A stretch of DNA of 64,000 bases from Achromobacter insuavis (GCF_902859645.1 NZ_CADIJR010000017.1:1-64000), one strand, 5' to 3'; positions 1 through 10,057 are shown, counted from the stretch's first letter. The notes: generated from the letters alone by a model not told the origin. Translations and numbers: made by a program.

Positions 1-1
1 C

Positions 2-1255
<1,254 letters not shown>

Positions 1256-1270
1256 CGCGGCCCCGCGACC

Positions 1271-2116
1271 ATGCCCCAGTCCCCACCGAACAAGGCGCAG
1301 ACCGACGATATCGAGCAGCGGCTGCTGCTCGACGCGATCTATCACCAGTACCACTACGATTTCCGCGCCTACGCGCAGGCCTCGCTCAAGCGGCGCCTGC
1401 AGAGCGCGCTGTCCCACTTCGGCTGCAAGACCCTGTCGCAGCTGCAGGACCGCGTGCTGCATGAGCCTTCGGTGTTCACCGGCCTGCTGCAATTCCTGAC
1501 GGTGCAGGTCAGCGACATGTTCCGCGACCCCAGCTACTTCCGGGCGCTGCGCCGCGAAGTGGTGCCGATCCTGCGCACCTATCCCTCGATCAAGGTGTGG
1601 GTGGCCGGCTGCAGCGCCGGCGAAGAGGTCTATTCGCTCGCCATCCTGCTGCACGAGGAAGGCCTGCTGGACCGCGCCCTGATCTACGCGACCGACATCA
1701 ACCCGCAGGCGCTGCGCGCGGCCGAACAGGGCGTGTTCGACCTGGAGCGGGTCGCCGCCTTCACCCGCAACCACGCCGAGTCCGGCGGCCACGGCTCGCT
1801 GTCCGACTACTACACCGCGCGCTACGGCCGCGTGGTGTTCGACAAGCAGCTGCGCGAACACATGGTGTTCTCCGACCACAGCCTGGCCACCGACAGCGTG
1901 TTCGCCGAGGTGCACCTGGTGTCGTGCCGCAACGTGCTTATCTATTTCGAGCGCGATCTGCAGAACCGCGCGCTGCGCCTGTTCCATGACGCGCTGGTGC
2001 ATCGCGGCTTCATGGGCCTGGGCTCGCGCGAATCGGTGCGCTTTTCCGCCCAGGCCGACGGCTTCGACGACTTCGTGCTCGAAGACCGCATCTACCGCAA
2101 GAAGGCGGGCCTGTGA
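1271..2116 (+). CDS. CheR-type protein-glutamate O-methyltransferase
   Basis: A 281-residue SAM-dependent methyltransferase of the CheR family. The N-terminal third is the helical CheR_N region. The SAM site is VAGCSAGEE at about residue 110, with a second binding segment YATDINPQ near 138 and the typical SCRNVLIYF motif near 218. CheR enzymes methylate glutamates on chemoreceptor-like signalling proteins. No chemoreceptor lies next to it, and the neighbours are a hybrid kinase and a CheB-only protein, so it probably serves a kinase-linked adaptation system rather than the flagellar one (inference). It starts 15 bases after the upstream stop and overlaps the next gene by four bases (GTGA), which indicates translational coupling. 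Confidence 0.93.
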   Translation: MPQSPPNKAQTDDIEQRLLLDAIYHQYHYDFRAYAQASLKRRLQSALSHFGCKTLSQLQDRVLHEPSVFTGLLQFLTVQVSDMFRDPSYFRALRREVVPILRTYPSIKVWVAGCSAGEEVYSLAILLHEEGLLDRALIYATDINPQALRAAEQGVFDLERVAAFTRNHAESGGHGSLSDYYTARYGRVVFDKQLREHMVFSDHSLATDSVFAEVHLVSCRNVLIYFERDLQNRALRLFHDALVHRGFMGLGSRESVRFSAQADGFDDFVLEDRIYRKKAGL

Positions 2117-2724
2117 GCGCCCCGACGCCGGATCGCCGCGACGCGGCGGGCGCCTGGGACGCCATCGTCATCGGCGGCTCGTCGGGCGCCATCGAGGTCC
2201 TGAACCTGCTGCTGCCCGCCCTGCCGGCCGGCCTGCGCGCGGCCGTTATCGTGCTGCTGCACCTGCCGCGCGACCGCCGCAGCCTCTTGGTCGACATCTT
2301 CCGCGACCGCTGCGCGCTGCCGCTGTGCGAGGCCGAGGACCAACAGGCGATCCAGCCGGGACAGCTGTATTTCGCGCCGCCCGACTACCACCTGCTGGTC
2401 GACCACGGGCCGCGCCTGGCGCTGTCAATCGGCCCGCTGGTGCATTTCTCGCGGCCGTCGATCGACGTGCTGTTCCAATCCGCCGCCGACGGCTACGGCG
2501 AGCGGCTGCTGGGCATCCTGCTGTCGGGCGCCAATGAGGACGGCGCCGCCGGCCTGGCCGCGATCCACGCCGCCGGCGGCCGCGCCGTGGTCCAGGCGCC
2601 GGACACCGCCGCCGTGCGCGCCATGCCCGACGCCGCCCTGGCGCGCATCGACGCCCCCCTGGTCCTGGCGCCTGACGCCATCGCGGCGCTGCTGTCGCAA
2701 TTGCCCGCGCAGCCGCGGCCCTGA
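2113..2724 (+). CDS. Stand-alone CheB-type methylesterase domain protein
   Basis: A 203-residue CheB catalytic domain without the N-terminal receiver domain of chemotaxis CheB. The expected catalytic triad can be placed: Ser in GGSSG (residues 21-25), His50 in VLLHLPRD and Asp143 in NEDGAAG. CheB esterases hydrolyse glutamyl methyl esters or deamidate glutamines. Because the receiver is missing, its activity must be controlled in another way, perhaps by docking to the neighbouring receiver-bearing kinases (inference). The start is GTG, overlapping the CheR stop. Confidence 0.92.
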   Translation: MSAPTPDRRDAAGAWDAIVIGGSSGAIEVLNLLLPALPAGLRAAVIVLLHLPRDRRSLLVDIFRDRCALPLCEAEDQQAIQPGQLYFAPPDYHLLVDHGPRLALSIGPLVHFSRPSIDVLFQSAADGYGERLLGILLSGANEDGAAGLAAIHAAGGRAVVQAPDTAAVRAMPDAALARIDAPLVLAPDAIAALLSQLPAQPRP

Positions 2725-2744
2725 TCCCCCTACTCCAAGACACC

Positions 2745-3881
2745 ATGCTATTGACACCTGCCAAACCCTCGGACGACCGCATCAAGTGCCTATTGGTCGA
2801 CGATGTGCCCGAGAACCTGGTGGCGCTGGAGGCGCTGCTGGCGAGCGACCGGGTCGACGTGCTCAAGGCGCAGTCGGGCCCGCAGGCGCTGGAACTGCTG
2901 CTGAACCACCCAGACGTGGCGCTGGCGCTGCTCGACGTGCAGATGCCCGACATGAACGGCTTCGAGCTGGCCGAGCTGATCCGCGGCAGCGAACGCACCC
3001 GCCACATTCCGCTGATCTTCATCACCGCCGGCTCGCGCGAACAGAACTGGCAGTTCCGCGGCTACGAGAGCGGCGCGGTGGACTTCCTCTACAAGCCGGT
3101 CGACCCCTACATGCTGCGCAGCAAGGCGAACGTGTTCTTCGAGTTGCACGAACGCCGGCGCGCGCTGGCGCAGCAGCTGGAAGCGCGCACCGAGGCCCTG
3201 CGGGTCAACGACATGTTCATGGCCGTGCTCAGCCACGACCTGCGCACACCGCTGCAGGCCGTCATCATGGGCGCCTCGATGCTGGAGCGCCAGGGCGGCG
3301 ACGCGCGCGTGGTCAGCCTGGCGCAACGCATGCTGCAAAGCGGCGAGCGCATGAAGCACCTGATCGAGGACCTGCTCGACGTGACGCGCATCCGCCAGGC
3401 GGGCGGCCTGGCCCTGGCGCCCGCGCGCATCAGCATGGAAACGCTGGTCAGCCGCACGCTGGATGAATTGCGCACCGGCTTCGCCGACCGCCAGATCGAG
3501 GCCGAATGCCACGGCGACCCGGTCGGCGACTGGGACGGCGAGCGCATCGCGCAGGTGCTGGCCAATCTGCTCGGCAACGCCCTGCACCACGGCGCCCGCG
3601 ACGTCCCGGTGCGGGTCGAGGTGGACGGCTCCGCCGCCGATCGGGTGGTGGTCACGGTCAGCAACGGCGGCAGCATTCCCGCGGAACTGCTGCCGCAGCT
3701 GTTCAACCCGTTCCGCAGCGGCGCGCGGCCGGCCGGGGGCCATCGCGGCCTGGGCCTGGGGCTGTTCATCGCGCAGCAGGTGGCGCAATCGCATGGCGGC
3801 CGCATCAGCGCCGAATCGCGCGACGCCATCACCCGCTTCCGCGTGGCGCTGCCACGGCAGGCGTCGACCGCTCAGGGTTGA
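2745..3881 (+). CDS. Receiver-histidine kinase fusion protein
   Basis: A 378-residue soluble protein with no membrane segment. An N-terminal receiver domain (acceptor Asp64 in LLDVQMPD, Lys117 in YKPVD) is joined by a short coiled linker rich in Glu, Arg and Ala to a HisKA domain (phospho-His164 in VLSHDLRTPL) and a HATPase domain (N box NLLGNALHHG near 275, G box GLGLGLF near 335). This receiver-first architecture is typical of kinases that take phosphoryl signals from another kinase. It follows the CheB-like gene by 20 bases and probably shares its transcript. It completes the hybrid kinase/CheR/CheB module at the left edge. Confidence 0.92.
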   Translation: MLLTPAKPSDDRIKCLLVDDVPENLVALEALLASDRVDVLKAQSGPQALELLLNHPDVALALLDVQMPDMNGFELAELIRGSERTRHIPLIFITAGSREQNWQFRGYESGAVDFLYKPVDPYMLRSKANVFFELHERRRALAQQLEARTEALRVNDMFMAVLSHDLRTPLQAVIMGASMLERQGGDARVVSLAQRMLQSGERMKHLIEDLLDVTRIRQAGGLALAPARISMETLVSRTLDELRTGFADRQIEAECHGDPVGDWDGERIAQVLANLLGNALHHGARDVPVRVEVDGSAADRVVVTVSNGGSIPAELLPQLFNPFRSGARPAGGHRGLGLGLFIAQQVAQSHGGRISAESRDAITRFRVALPRQASTAQG

Positions 3882-3959
3882 GGCCCGGCCCCGCGCCCCA
3901 TGAGCCCCGCGCGCCCGGGCCAAGGCGGCGCGCATCGCCGGATCGGGGACCTGGACCGC

Positions 3960-3990
3960 GCAACGACGCCGGAGTTTTCGGTAGTATGTC
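3960..3990 (+). promoter_or_regulatory. Possible autoregulatory ECF promoter upstream of the sigma gene
   Basis: GCAACGA is followed after 14 bases by GTAGTATG. It resembles, with mismatches and one extra spacer base, the GCATCCA-N13-CCCGTATA element found twice downstream in the same cluster. ECF sigma genes are commonly autoregulated. The match is too weak to be certain. Confidence 0.3.
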
Positions 3991-4075
3991 GCCATGGTGC
4001 CGCGGCGCGTTCCCGCCGCCGCCCCCCTCCCGCGCATTCTGCGGCCGCACGCCAATGTGACCCCGGATATTCGTC

Positions 4076-4621
4076 ATGCCCGACCCGATACGTCTGCAGG
4101 CCTTGATACAGGATTGCGCGCGCGGCCAGGAATCCGCGCTGGCCGAACTCTATCGCCAAACGTCCCCGCATCTGTTTGCCCTCGCCGTCCGTATATTGCG
4201 ACGAAGCGACTGGGCGGAAGAAGTCCTCCAGGACAGCTTCATCAATATCTGGCGCAACGCCGCCCGCTATTCTTCGGAACAGAGCCAAGTCATGACCTGG
4301 ATGACCCGCATCGTGCGCAACCGCTGTATCGACCTGCTGCGCAGGCCGGACCTGGAGCGCCCGGACGCCGACGGCGAACTGACGCTGGCCTGGGCGGATG
4401 ACGCGCCCGGCCCCTTCGAGCGCCTGCAGACCGACCAGGACGCCCGGCGCCTGGCCGACTGCCTCAAACAGCTGGAAGGCCAGCAGCGCGCGGCCATCGC
4501 GCTGTCCTTCTTCGATGACCTGAGCCACAGCGAGATCGCCCGGCGCCTGCAGGCGCCGCTGGGCACGATCAAGAGCTGGGTGCGGCGGGGCATGGAACGG
4601 CTCAAGAGGTGCCTGTCATGA
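4076..4621 (+). CDS. ECF-family RNA polymerase sigma factor
   Basis: A 181-residue group IV sigma factor. Region 2 spans about residues 20-90 (LYRQTSPHLFALAVRIL, then DSFINIWRN and WMTRIVRNRCIDLLR). Region 4, with its helix-turn-helix (SHSEIARRL, then GTIKSWVRRGMERLK), occupies the last 60 residues. It belongs with the SigK-like ECF factors that pair with RskA-type anti-sigma proteins, and the next gene, overlapping by ATGA, is such an anti-sigma factor. The lipid-modification genes that follow are its likely regulon, supported by a promoter element shared by two downstream transcription units. Confidence 0.94.
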   Translation: MPDPIRLQALIQDCARGQESALAELYRQTSPHLFALAVRILRRSDWAEEVLQDSFINIWRNAARYSSEQSQVMTWMTRIVRNRCIDLLRRPDLERPDADGELTLAWADDAPGPFERLQTDQDARRLADCLKQLEGQQRAAIALSFFDDLSHSEIARRLQAPLGTIKSWVRRGMERLKRCLS

Positions 4622-5289
4622 ACTACCGCGATCCGCAATTGCGCGCCCGGCTGGCGGCCGACTATGTCTCGGGCGCCATGCGCGGCGGCGCCCGCCGCCG
4701 CTTCGAGGGCCTGATGGCCGCCGATGCCAACCTGCGCCGGCAGGTGCGGGGCTGGGAAGACGACATCTACCCCCTGCTCTGGTCGCTGCCGGGCAGGACG
4801 CCGCCTGGCCGCGTCTGGCGCGCCATCGAATCGCGCCTGCGCCCCGGCGCCGCCCCCTGGTGGCGCGGCCTGGCGTTCTGGCGCATCGCCAGCGGCGCGC
4901 TGGCCGCCCTGCTGGTGGCCGGCGTCGTCATCTACCCCATGCAGGTGGACCGCGCCGCCCGCGCGCAGCTGATGGCCGTGCTGCAAAGCCCCGAGGCGCA
5001 GGCCATGCTGGTGGTGCGCGCCGATGAAGCCGGCGGCCTGCGCATCCAGGCGCTGCAGAACCTGGCCACGCGCGCCGGCGACAAGGCGCTGGAACTCTGG
5101 GCCATCCCGCCCGGCCAGGCGCCGCAGTCGGTCGGGCTGGTGTCGCCCGAGGGCCTGACGGCGCTGCGCCGCGCCCAGGGCCTGGCCGGCGTGCAGCAAC
5201 TGGCCATCACGCTGGAACCGCCGGGCGGCTCGCCCACCGGCGCGCCCACCGGACCGGTCATCATGAGCGGCGACGTGCTCAGGATCTGA
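4618..5289 (+). CDS. RskA-type membrane anti-sigma factor
   Basis: A 223-residue protein. A short cytoplasmic N-terminal domain (about residues 1-85, with ADYVSGAM and RRFEGLMAAD typical of anti-sigma domains) is followed by one membrane helix at about 88-107 and a periplasmic RskA-like domain, including LELWAIPPGQAPQSVG. The N-terminal domain lacks the His-x3-Cys-x2-Cys zinc motif and the protein lacks the C-terminal cupin of ChrR. The ATG at 4618 is preferred over the GTG nine bases upstream because it makes the usual ATGA overlap with the sigma gene and has AAGAGG at a good distance. It presumably holds the sigma factor inactive at the inner membrane until an envelope signal triggers release (family knowledge). 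Confidence 0.9.
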   Translation: MNYRDPQLRARLAADYVSGAMRGGARRRFEGLMAADANLRRQVRGWEDDIYPLLWSLPGRTPPGRVWRAIESRLRPGAAPWWRGLAFWRIASGALAALLVAGVVIYPMQVDRAARAQLMAVLQSPEAQAMLVVRADEAGGLRIQALQNLATRAGDKALELWAIPPGQAPQSVGLVSPEGLTALRRAQGLAGVQQLAITLEPPGGSPTGAPTGPVIMSGDVLRI

Positions 5290-5292
5290 CCC

Positions 5293-5320
5293 GCATCCAA
5301 CCCGGGCCCCGGCCCGTATA
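5293..5320 (+). promoter_or_regulatory. Putative ECF promoter, GCATCCA-N13-CCCGTATA
   Basis: GCATCCA at 5293-5299 and CCCGTATA at 5313-5320 are separated by exactly 13 bases, with the next start codon 28 bases downstream. The same two blocks with the same spacing recur at 7030-7057 before the desaturase gene. The layout suits an ECF -35/-10 pair. Confidence 0.6.
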
Positions 5321-5348
5321 GAGGGGTGTCCCCGTTGCGGAGCACCCC

Positions 5349-6248
5349 ATGTCTTCCTGGATCGGCCCGGGCCCGCGCGGCCTGCTGGAGATGCTGCTGG
5401 CGGCCGGCCTGGCGCTGTGCCTGCTGGCCGCCTGTTCGCCCCTGACCCTGCTCAACGGCGCGGTGCCCGACGGCGCCAGCCGCGCCACATCCGGGCTGGC
5501 CTATGGCCCGCTGCCGCGCCAGCGCCTGGACATCCACGCCCCGCTGAACGCCGCCGGCGCGCCGGTGGTGGTGTTCTTCTACGGCGGCAGCTGGCGCAGC
5601 GGCGAACGCGCCGACTACCGCTTTGCCGGCGACGCGCTGGCCTCGCGCGGCATCATTGCCGTCATCGCCGACTACCGCCTCTACCCCGAGGTCGCCTATC
5701 CCGAATTCCTGCGGGACGCCGCGCTGGCGGTGGCCTGGATTCAGCGGCATATCGGCGCCTATGGCGGCGACCCGGGCCGGCTGTTCGTGGCCGGCCACAG
5801 CGCCGGCGGCTATATCGCCGCCATGCTGGCGCTGGACCCGCGCTGGCTGCGGGATGCCGGCTCCGCGCCTGGCACGCTGGCCGGCTGGATCGGCCTGGCC
5901 GGCCCCTACGACTTCCTGCCGATCACCGCGCGCGACGTGCGACCGGTCTTCCTGTTCCCCGACACGCCGGCCGATTCGCAGCCCATCCGCCACGCCAGCG
6001 CCGCGGCCCCGCCGGGCCTGCTGTTGACCGGCGCCGCCGACACCGAGGTGGACCCGCAACGCAACAGCGCCGCCCTGGCGCGCACCCTGCGCGCCGCGGG
6101 GGCCTGCGCGCGCCTGGTCGAGTACCCCGGCCTCGGCCACAAGCTGCTGGTCGGCGCGCTGGCGCGGCCCCTGCGCTGGCGCGCGCCGGTGCTGGACGAC
6201 ATCGCCGCCTTCGTGGCCCGCCCCTGCGCGCCCTCTCCAGGAGAATGA
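5349..6248 (+). CDS. Lipoprotein alpha/beta hydrolase (carboxylesterase-like)
   Basis: A 299-residue predicted lipoprotein: a hydrophobic N-terminus ends in the lipobox LAAC, with the lipidated Cys at residue 29. The fold is an alpha/beta hydrolase of the BD-FAE/carboxylesterase type. YGGSW at 78-82 forms the oxyanion region, the nucleophile is Ser151 in GHSAGG, the acid is probably Asp231 (GAADTEVDP) and the His is 264 (PGLGHKLL). It sits between the sigma/anti-sigma pair and the lipid genes, behind a candidate ECF promoter, so an envelope-facing lipase or esterase role is reasonable. The substrate is unknown. Confidence 0.85.
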   Translation: MSSWIGPGPRGLLEMLLAAGLALCLLAACSPLTLLNGAVPDGASRATSGLAYGPLPRQRLDIHAPLNAAGAPVVVFFYGGSWRSGERADYRFAGDALASRGIIAVIADYRLYPEVAYPEFLRDAALAVAWIQRHIGAYGGDPGRLFVAGHSAGGYIAAMLALDPRWLRDAGSAPGTLAGWIGLAGPYDFLPITARDVRPVFLFPDTPADSQPIRHASAAAPPGLLLTGAADTEVDPQRNSAALARTLRAAGACARLVEYPGLGHKLLVGALARPLRWRAPVLDDIAAFVARPCAPSPGE

Positions 6249-6250
6249 CC

Positions 6251-7015
6251 ATGCGCCCCGACCTGCCGCTGGCTCTGCTGCTTGCCCTGATCCTGCCGCT
6301 GGCACCGCTGGGCGCCCAGGCGGCCAACGAACATTACCTGGGCTACGCCTATGCCGCGCACGGCGGCGCCGAGCGCTACCGCGAGGAGCACTGGGTCGTC
6401 AGGGACGGCGCGCGGCAGACCCGGCTGGTGCTGTACCGCTGTCCGGACGGCGCCGCCTTCGCGCGCAAATGGGTGCGGGGCGGCGTCGACGATCCCGCGC
6501 CCGATTTCGCGCTGTTTGACCAGCGCGACGGCTACCGCGAAGGCGTCAGCAGCCGCGGCGCCGAGCGCCACGCCTACGTGCAGGCGCGCGCCAGCGCCAC
6601 CACGCGCAGCCAGGCGCTGCCGCCGGCCGAGGATGCCGTGATCGACGCCGGCTTCGACGCGTGGCTGCGCGCGCACTGGGATCCGCCCGCCACGCCCTTG
6701 CGGTTCCTGGTGCCCAGCCGGCTGGCCCTGATGCCGCTGGAGGTCCAGGCGCGCGATGTGCCCGGACAGCGCGAGCGCGTGTTCCGGCTGCGGCTGGATG
6801 CCTGGTACGGCTTCGCCGCGCCCCCGCTGCGCGTGACCTACGACCGCGACAGCCGGCGCCTGCGCCGCTTCGAGGGCCCCAGCAACCTGCGCGACGGCAA
6901 CGGCGGCACCCAGACCGTGCGGATCGAGTTCCCCGCCGACGCCGAACTGGCCCCGCCCACGCAACAGGACATGGACGCCGCCGCGGCCACGCCGTTGACG
7001 GGGCGTTGCGACTAA
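6251..7015 (+). CDS. Secreted protein of unknown function
   Basis: A 254-residue protein with a clear Sec signal peptide (hydrophobic run followed by LGAQAANE, cleavage near residue 23). No enzyme motif was recognised. The mature part is rich in aromatic and charged residues; its middle (YRCPDGAAFARKWV, then a late RLRRFEGPSNLRD) looks like a beta-rich domain. The start at 6251 is chosen over the ATG at 6245 because AGGAG at 6239-6243 is seven bases upstream of it. It follows the lipoprotein hydrolase with almost no gap and precedes the desaturase. Position suggests a periplasmic role in the lipid module, but this is inference only. Confidence 0.75.
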   Translation: MRPDLPLALLLALILPLAPLGAQAANEHYLGYAYAAHGGAERYREEHWVVRDGARQTRLVLYRCPDGAAFARKWVRGGVDDPAPDFALFDQRDGYREGVSSRGAERHAYVQARASATTRSQALPPAEDAVIDAGFDAWLRAHWDPPATPLRFLVPSRLALMPLEVQARDVPGQRERVFRLRLDAWYGFAAPPLRVTYDRDSRRLRRFEGPSNLRDGNGGTQTVRIEFPADAELAPPTQQDMDAAAATPLTGRCD

Positions 7016-7029
7016 GGGTTTTCACTAGC

Positions 7030-7057
7030 GCATCCAGCCGGCGCGCCCGCCCGTATA
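7030..7057 (+). promoter_or_regulatory. Putative ECF promoter, GCATCCA-N13-CCCGTATA
   Basis: Second exact copy of both blocks, with the same 13-base spacer as at 5293. It lies 27 bases before the desaturase start and would launch the long overlapping lipid operon. Confidence 0.6.
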
Positions 7058-7083
7058 TCCCCGCAAGCCTCGAACAGGACACG

Positions 7084-8016
7084 ATGATGCGCCCCGAACT
7101 CTCTCGCTGGACCGCCTCGATGCGCCGCTGGGTCGATACCCAGGCGGCGAGCGCGTCCGACGGCCCGCCCGACCGCATCGACTGGACCCGCGCCCTGCCC
7201 TTCGCGCTGCTGCACGCGGGCTGCCTGGGGGTGATAGCGACCGGCGTGTCGCCGGTGGCGCTGGCCGTGGCGGCGGCGCTCTACGTCCTGCGCATGTTCG
7301 CCCTGACCGGCTTCTACCACCGCTATTTCTCGCATCGCACCTTCCGCACCTCGCGCGCCATGCAGCTGGTCTTCGCCATCCTCGGCGCCTCCTGCGCCCA
7401 GCGCGGTCCCCTGTGGTGGGCGGCGCACCACCGCCACCATCATCGCCACGCCGACGACGACCAGGACCTGCACTCGCCCGCCCGCCACGGATTCTGGTGG
7501 AGCCACATGGGGTGGTTCCTGACGCCGCGCGCCTTCGCCACCGACCTGGCGCGCGTGCCGGACCTGCGCCGCTACCGCGAACTGCGCTGGCTCGACCGCT
7601 TCGACGCCGCCGTGCCCATCGCGCTGGCGCTGCTGTGCTACGCCCTGGGCGCCGCGCTCGAACGCCTCGCCCCCGGCCTGGGCACCAGCGGACCGCAGAT
7701 GCTGGTGTGGGGCTTCTTCATCTCGACGGTGGCGCTGTTCCACGCCACCGTCACCATCAATTCGCTGGCGCATCGCTACGGCAAGCGCCGCTACGACACC
7801 GCCGACGACAGCCGCAACAACGCCTGGCTGGCGCTGCTGACCTTCGGCGAAGGCTGGCACAACAACCACCATTTCTATCCCGGCTCGGCGCGCCAGGGCT
7901 TTCGCGCCCGCGAAATCGACCTGACCTGGTACGGGCTGCGCCTGCTGGCGGCCGCCGGCCTGATCTGGGACCTGAAACCCGTGCCGGCCTGGGTGCTGGC
8001 GCGCGCCAAGGAATGA
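7084..8016 (+). CDS. Membrane fatty-acid desaturase (acyl-CoA desaturase family)
   Basis: A 310-residue integral membrane di-iron desaturase with the three histidine boxes of the delta-9 family: HRYFSH (79-84), HHRHHH (115-120) and HNNHH (about 259-263). Hydrophobic stretches between the boxes provide the usual four membrane helices. The start is one of two adjacent ATGs (7084 or 7087), both near AGGA at 7076-7079. These enzymes use oxygen to introduce a double bond into acyl chains. Here the gene heads an operon containing two acyl-chain methyltransferases, so the product may be a modified methylated or conjugated chain rather than a simple monounsaturate (inference). Confidence 0.9.
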   Translation: MMRPELSRWTASMRRWVDTQAASASDGPPDRIDWTRALPFALLHAGCLGVIATGVSPVALAVAAALYVLRMFALTGFYHRYFSHRTFRTSRAMQLVFAILGASCAQRGPLWWAAHHRHHHRHADDDQDLHSPARHGFWWSHMGWFLTPRAFATDLARVPDLRRYRELRWLDRFDAAVPIALALLCYALGAALERLAPGLGTSGPQMLVWGFFISTVALFHATVTINSLAHRYGKRRYDTADDSRNNAWLALLTFGEGWHNNHHFYPGSARQGFRAREIDLTWYGLRLLAAAGLIWDLKPVPAWVLARAKE

Positions 8017-8018
8017 CC

Positions 8019-9284
8019 ATGCGCATCGCCATCATCGGTTCGGGCATCGCGGGGCTGGTCTGCGCCTGGAAGCTGGGCCGGGACCATGATGTGACGCTGT
8101 ACGAGGCCAATGACTACCTGGGCGGCCACACGCACACCCACGACGTCGAGCAGGACGGCCAGCGCTACGCGGTCGACAGCGGTTTCATCGTGCACAACCC
8201 GGTCAACTACCCGCATTTCACGGCCATGCTCGACGAGCTGGGCGTGTGCTCGCAGCCCACCACCATGAGCTTCTCGGTGCACCAGGAGGCCAGCCGCCTG
8301 GAATACAACGCGACTTCGCTCGACACCCTGTTCTGCCAGCGCCGCAACCTGCTGTCGCCGCGCTTCCTGGGCATGGTGCGCGACCTGCTGCGCTTCTACC
8401 GCGAGGCGCCGGCGCTGCTGGCCGGCGACGAGCCCGGCCCGACGCTGGGCGAGTACCTGGCACGGCACCGCTACGGCCAGGCGTTCCAGGCCGACCACCT
8501 GATCCCGATGGCGTCGGCGCTGTGGTCCTCGCCCGCCGCGCGCATCCTGGAATTCCCGGCTCGCTACCTGGTGCAGTTCATGGCCAACCACCAGATGCTG
8601 CAGGTCGACCCGCGGCCCCAATGGCGCGTGGTGCAGGGCGGGTCCAGCCGCTACATCCGCGCCCTGCGCGAGCGCTGGAACGTGCGGGTGCGCCTGAACT
8701 GCCCGGTGTACCAGGTCACGCGCCAGGCCGACGGCGTCACCCTGGCCTCGTGCGAGGGCCGGCCGCGCTACGACCAGGTGGTGTTCGCCTGCCACAGCGA
8801 CCAGGCCCTGAAACTGCTGGCCGCGCCCAGCGCGGCCGAGCGCGAGGTGCTCGGCGCGATCACCTATCAGCACAACGACGTCGTGCTGCACACGGATGCG
8901 CGCTTGCTGCCGCGCCACCGCAAGGCCTGGGCGGCGTGGAATGCCTACGTGCCGGCCGATCCCTCGGCGCCGTGCTCGGTCAGCTACTGCATGAACCTGC
9001 TGCAGGGCCTGCAATCGCGCCGGCCGTTCATCGTCACGCTCAATCGCGGCGACGCCATCGATCCGGCGCGGGTGCTGGCCCGCATGCGCTACCACCACCC
9101 GGTCTACACGCTGGCGTCGGTGGCCGCCCAGGCGCGCCGCGACGAGATCTCCGGCCGCCAGCGCTGCTGGTACGCGGGCGCCTACTGGGGCTGGGGCTTT
9201 CACGAAGACGGCGTGGCCAGCGCGTTGGACGTGGTGCGCGGCATCCAGTCGCGCGCCGCGGCGCTCTCGGCGGAGGCCGCATGA
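8019..9284 (+). CDS. FAD-dependent amine-oxidase-like oxidoreductase
   Basis: A 421-residue flavoprotein of the NAD(P)-binding/amine oxidase superfamily. The N-terminus is a dinucleotide-binding fold (IIGSGIAGL, then the acidic [10 protein letters not shown]), and the conserved [13 protein letters not shown] follows near residue 50. There is no signal peptide. AAGGA just before the second ATG supports the start at 8019. Proteins of this kind occur immediately before DUF1365 and CFA-like genes in many proteobacterial photo-oxidative stress clusters, which is exactly the order here. The substrate has not been established to my knowledge; action on a membrane acyl chain is the usual guess. Confidence 0.88.
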   Translation: MRIAIIGSGIAGLVCAWKLGRDHDVTLYEANDYLGGHTHTHDVEQDGQRYAVDSGFIVHNPVNYPHFTAMLDELGVCSQPTTMSFSVHQEASRLEYNATSLDTLFCQRRNLLSPRFLGMVRDLLRFYREAPALLAGDEPGPTLGEYLARHRYGQAFQADHLIPMASALWSSPAARILEFPARYLVQFMANHQMLQVDPRPQWRVVQGGSSRYIRALRERWNVRVRLNCPVYQVTRQADGVTLASCEGRPRYDQVVFACHSDQALKLLAAPSAAEREVLGAITYQHNDVVLHTDARLLPRHRKAWAAWNAYVPADPSAPCSVSYCMNLLQGLQSRRPFIVTLNRGDAIDPARVLARMRYHHPVYTLASVAAQARRDEISGRQRCWYAGAYWGWGFHEDGVASALDVVRGIQSRAAALSAEAA

Positions 9285-10057
9285 ACGGCCACAGCGCCCT
9301 GTACGAAGGCCGCGTGACGCACCGGCGCCACGTGCCGCATGCGCACGGCTTCAGCTACCGCATGGCGCAGCTCTATCTGGACCTGGACGAGGTCGACCAG
9401 GTGTTCAAGGACCGCTGGCTGTGGTCGGTGGACCGGCCCAACCTGGCCGAATGGCGCCGCCGCGATTATCTCGACGGCGATGCCGGACTGCCGCTGGCGC
9501 AGGCCGTGCGGGCGCGGCTGCGGGCCGACCTGGGCGAAGCGCCGGCCGGACCGATCCGGCTGCTGGCCCATCCGCGCTACGCCGGCTATGTCTTCAACCC
9601 GGTCAGCTTCTACTACTGCTACGAAGCCGACGGCGTGACCCTGGCCGCCATCCTGGCCGAGATCACCAACACGCCGTGGAAGCAGCGCCATTGCATCGTC
9701 CTGCCGGTCGAGAGCGCCGACCGCCGCGGCGACGCCATGGCCTGGCGCTTCGACAAGCGCTTCCACGTCTCGCCCTTCATGCCGATGGACTGCGTCTATG
9801 ACTGGCGCTTCAACGCGCCGGGCGAGGACCTGCGGGTGCATATGCGGGTCAACCGCCAGGGCCAGCCGCAATTCGACGCCCGCCTGCACCTGCAACGCCG
9901 CGCACTCGACGGCGCGGCGCTGGCGCGCCTGCTGTGGCGCTTTCCCCTGATGACTCTGCAGGTCATCGGCGGCATCCACTGGCAGGCCTTGCGCCTCTGG
10001 CTCAAACGCAACCCGATCCACGACCATCCCGGCACGCCCGACGGAGAACCGCAATGA
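9281..10057 (+). CDS. DUF1365 family protein
   Basis: A 258-residue member of DUF1365. Typical features are the opening [41 protein letters not shown] near residue 100, and the late [11 protein letters not shown]. No transmembrane helix was seen. The family is uncharacterised biochemically but almost always sits between the flavin oxidoreductase and the CFA-like methyltransferase, with which it overlaps here by ATGA on both sides. A role as a partner protein in acyl-chain modification is likely from context only. Confidence 0.9.
   Translation: MNGHSALYEGRVTHRRHVPHAHGFSYRMAQLYLDLDEVDQVFKDRWLWSVDRPNLAEWRRRDYLDGDAGLPLAQAVRARLRADLGEAPAGPIRLLAHPRYAGYVFNPVSFYYCYEADGVTLAAILAEITNTPWKQRHCIVLPVESADRRGDAMAWRFDKRFHVSPFMPMDCVYDWRFNAPGEDLRVHMRVNRQGQPQFDARLHLQRRALDGAALARLLWRFPLMTLQVIGGIHWQALRLWLKRNPIHDHPGTPDGEPQ

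Noticed and set aside
5417-6244. Long open frame continuing upstream of the secreted protein gene
   Set aside because: It overlaps the hydrolase gene completely, is Arg/Pro-rich and lacks a plausible start; it is a GC-rich shadow frame.
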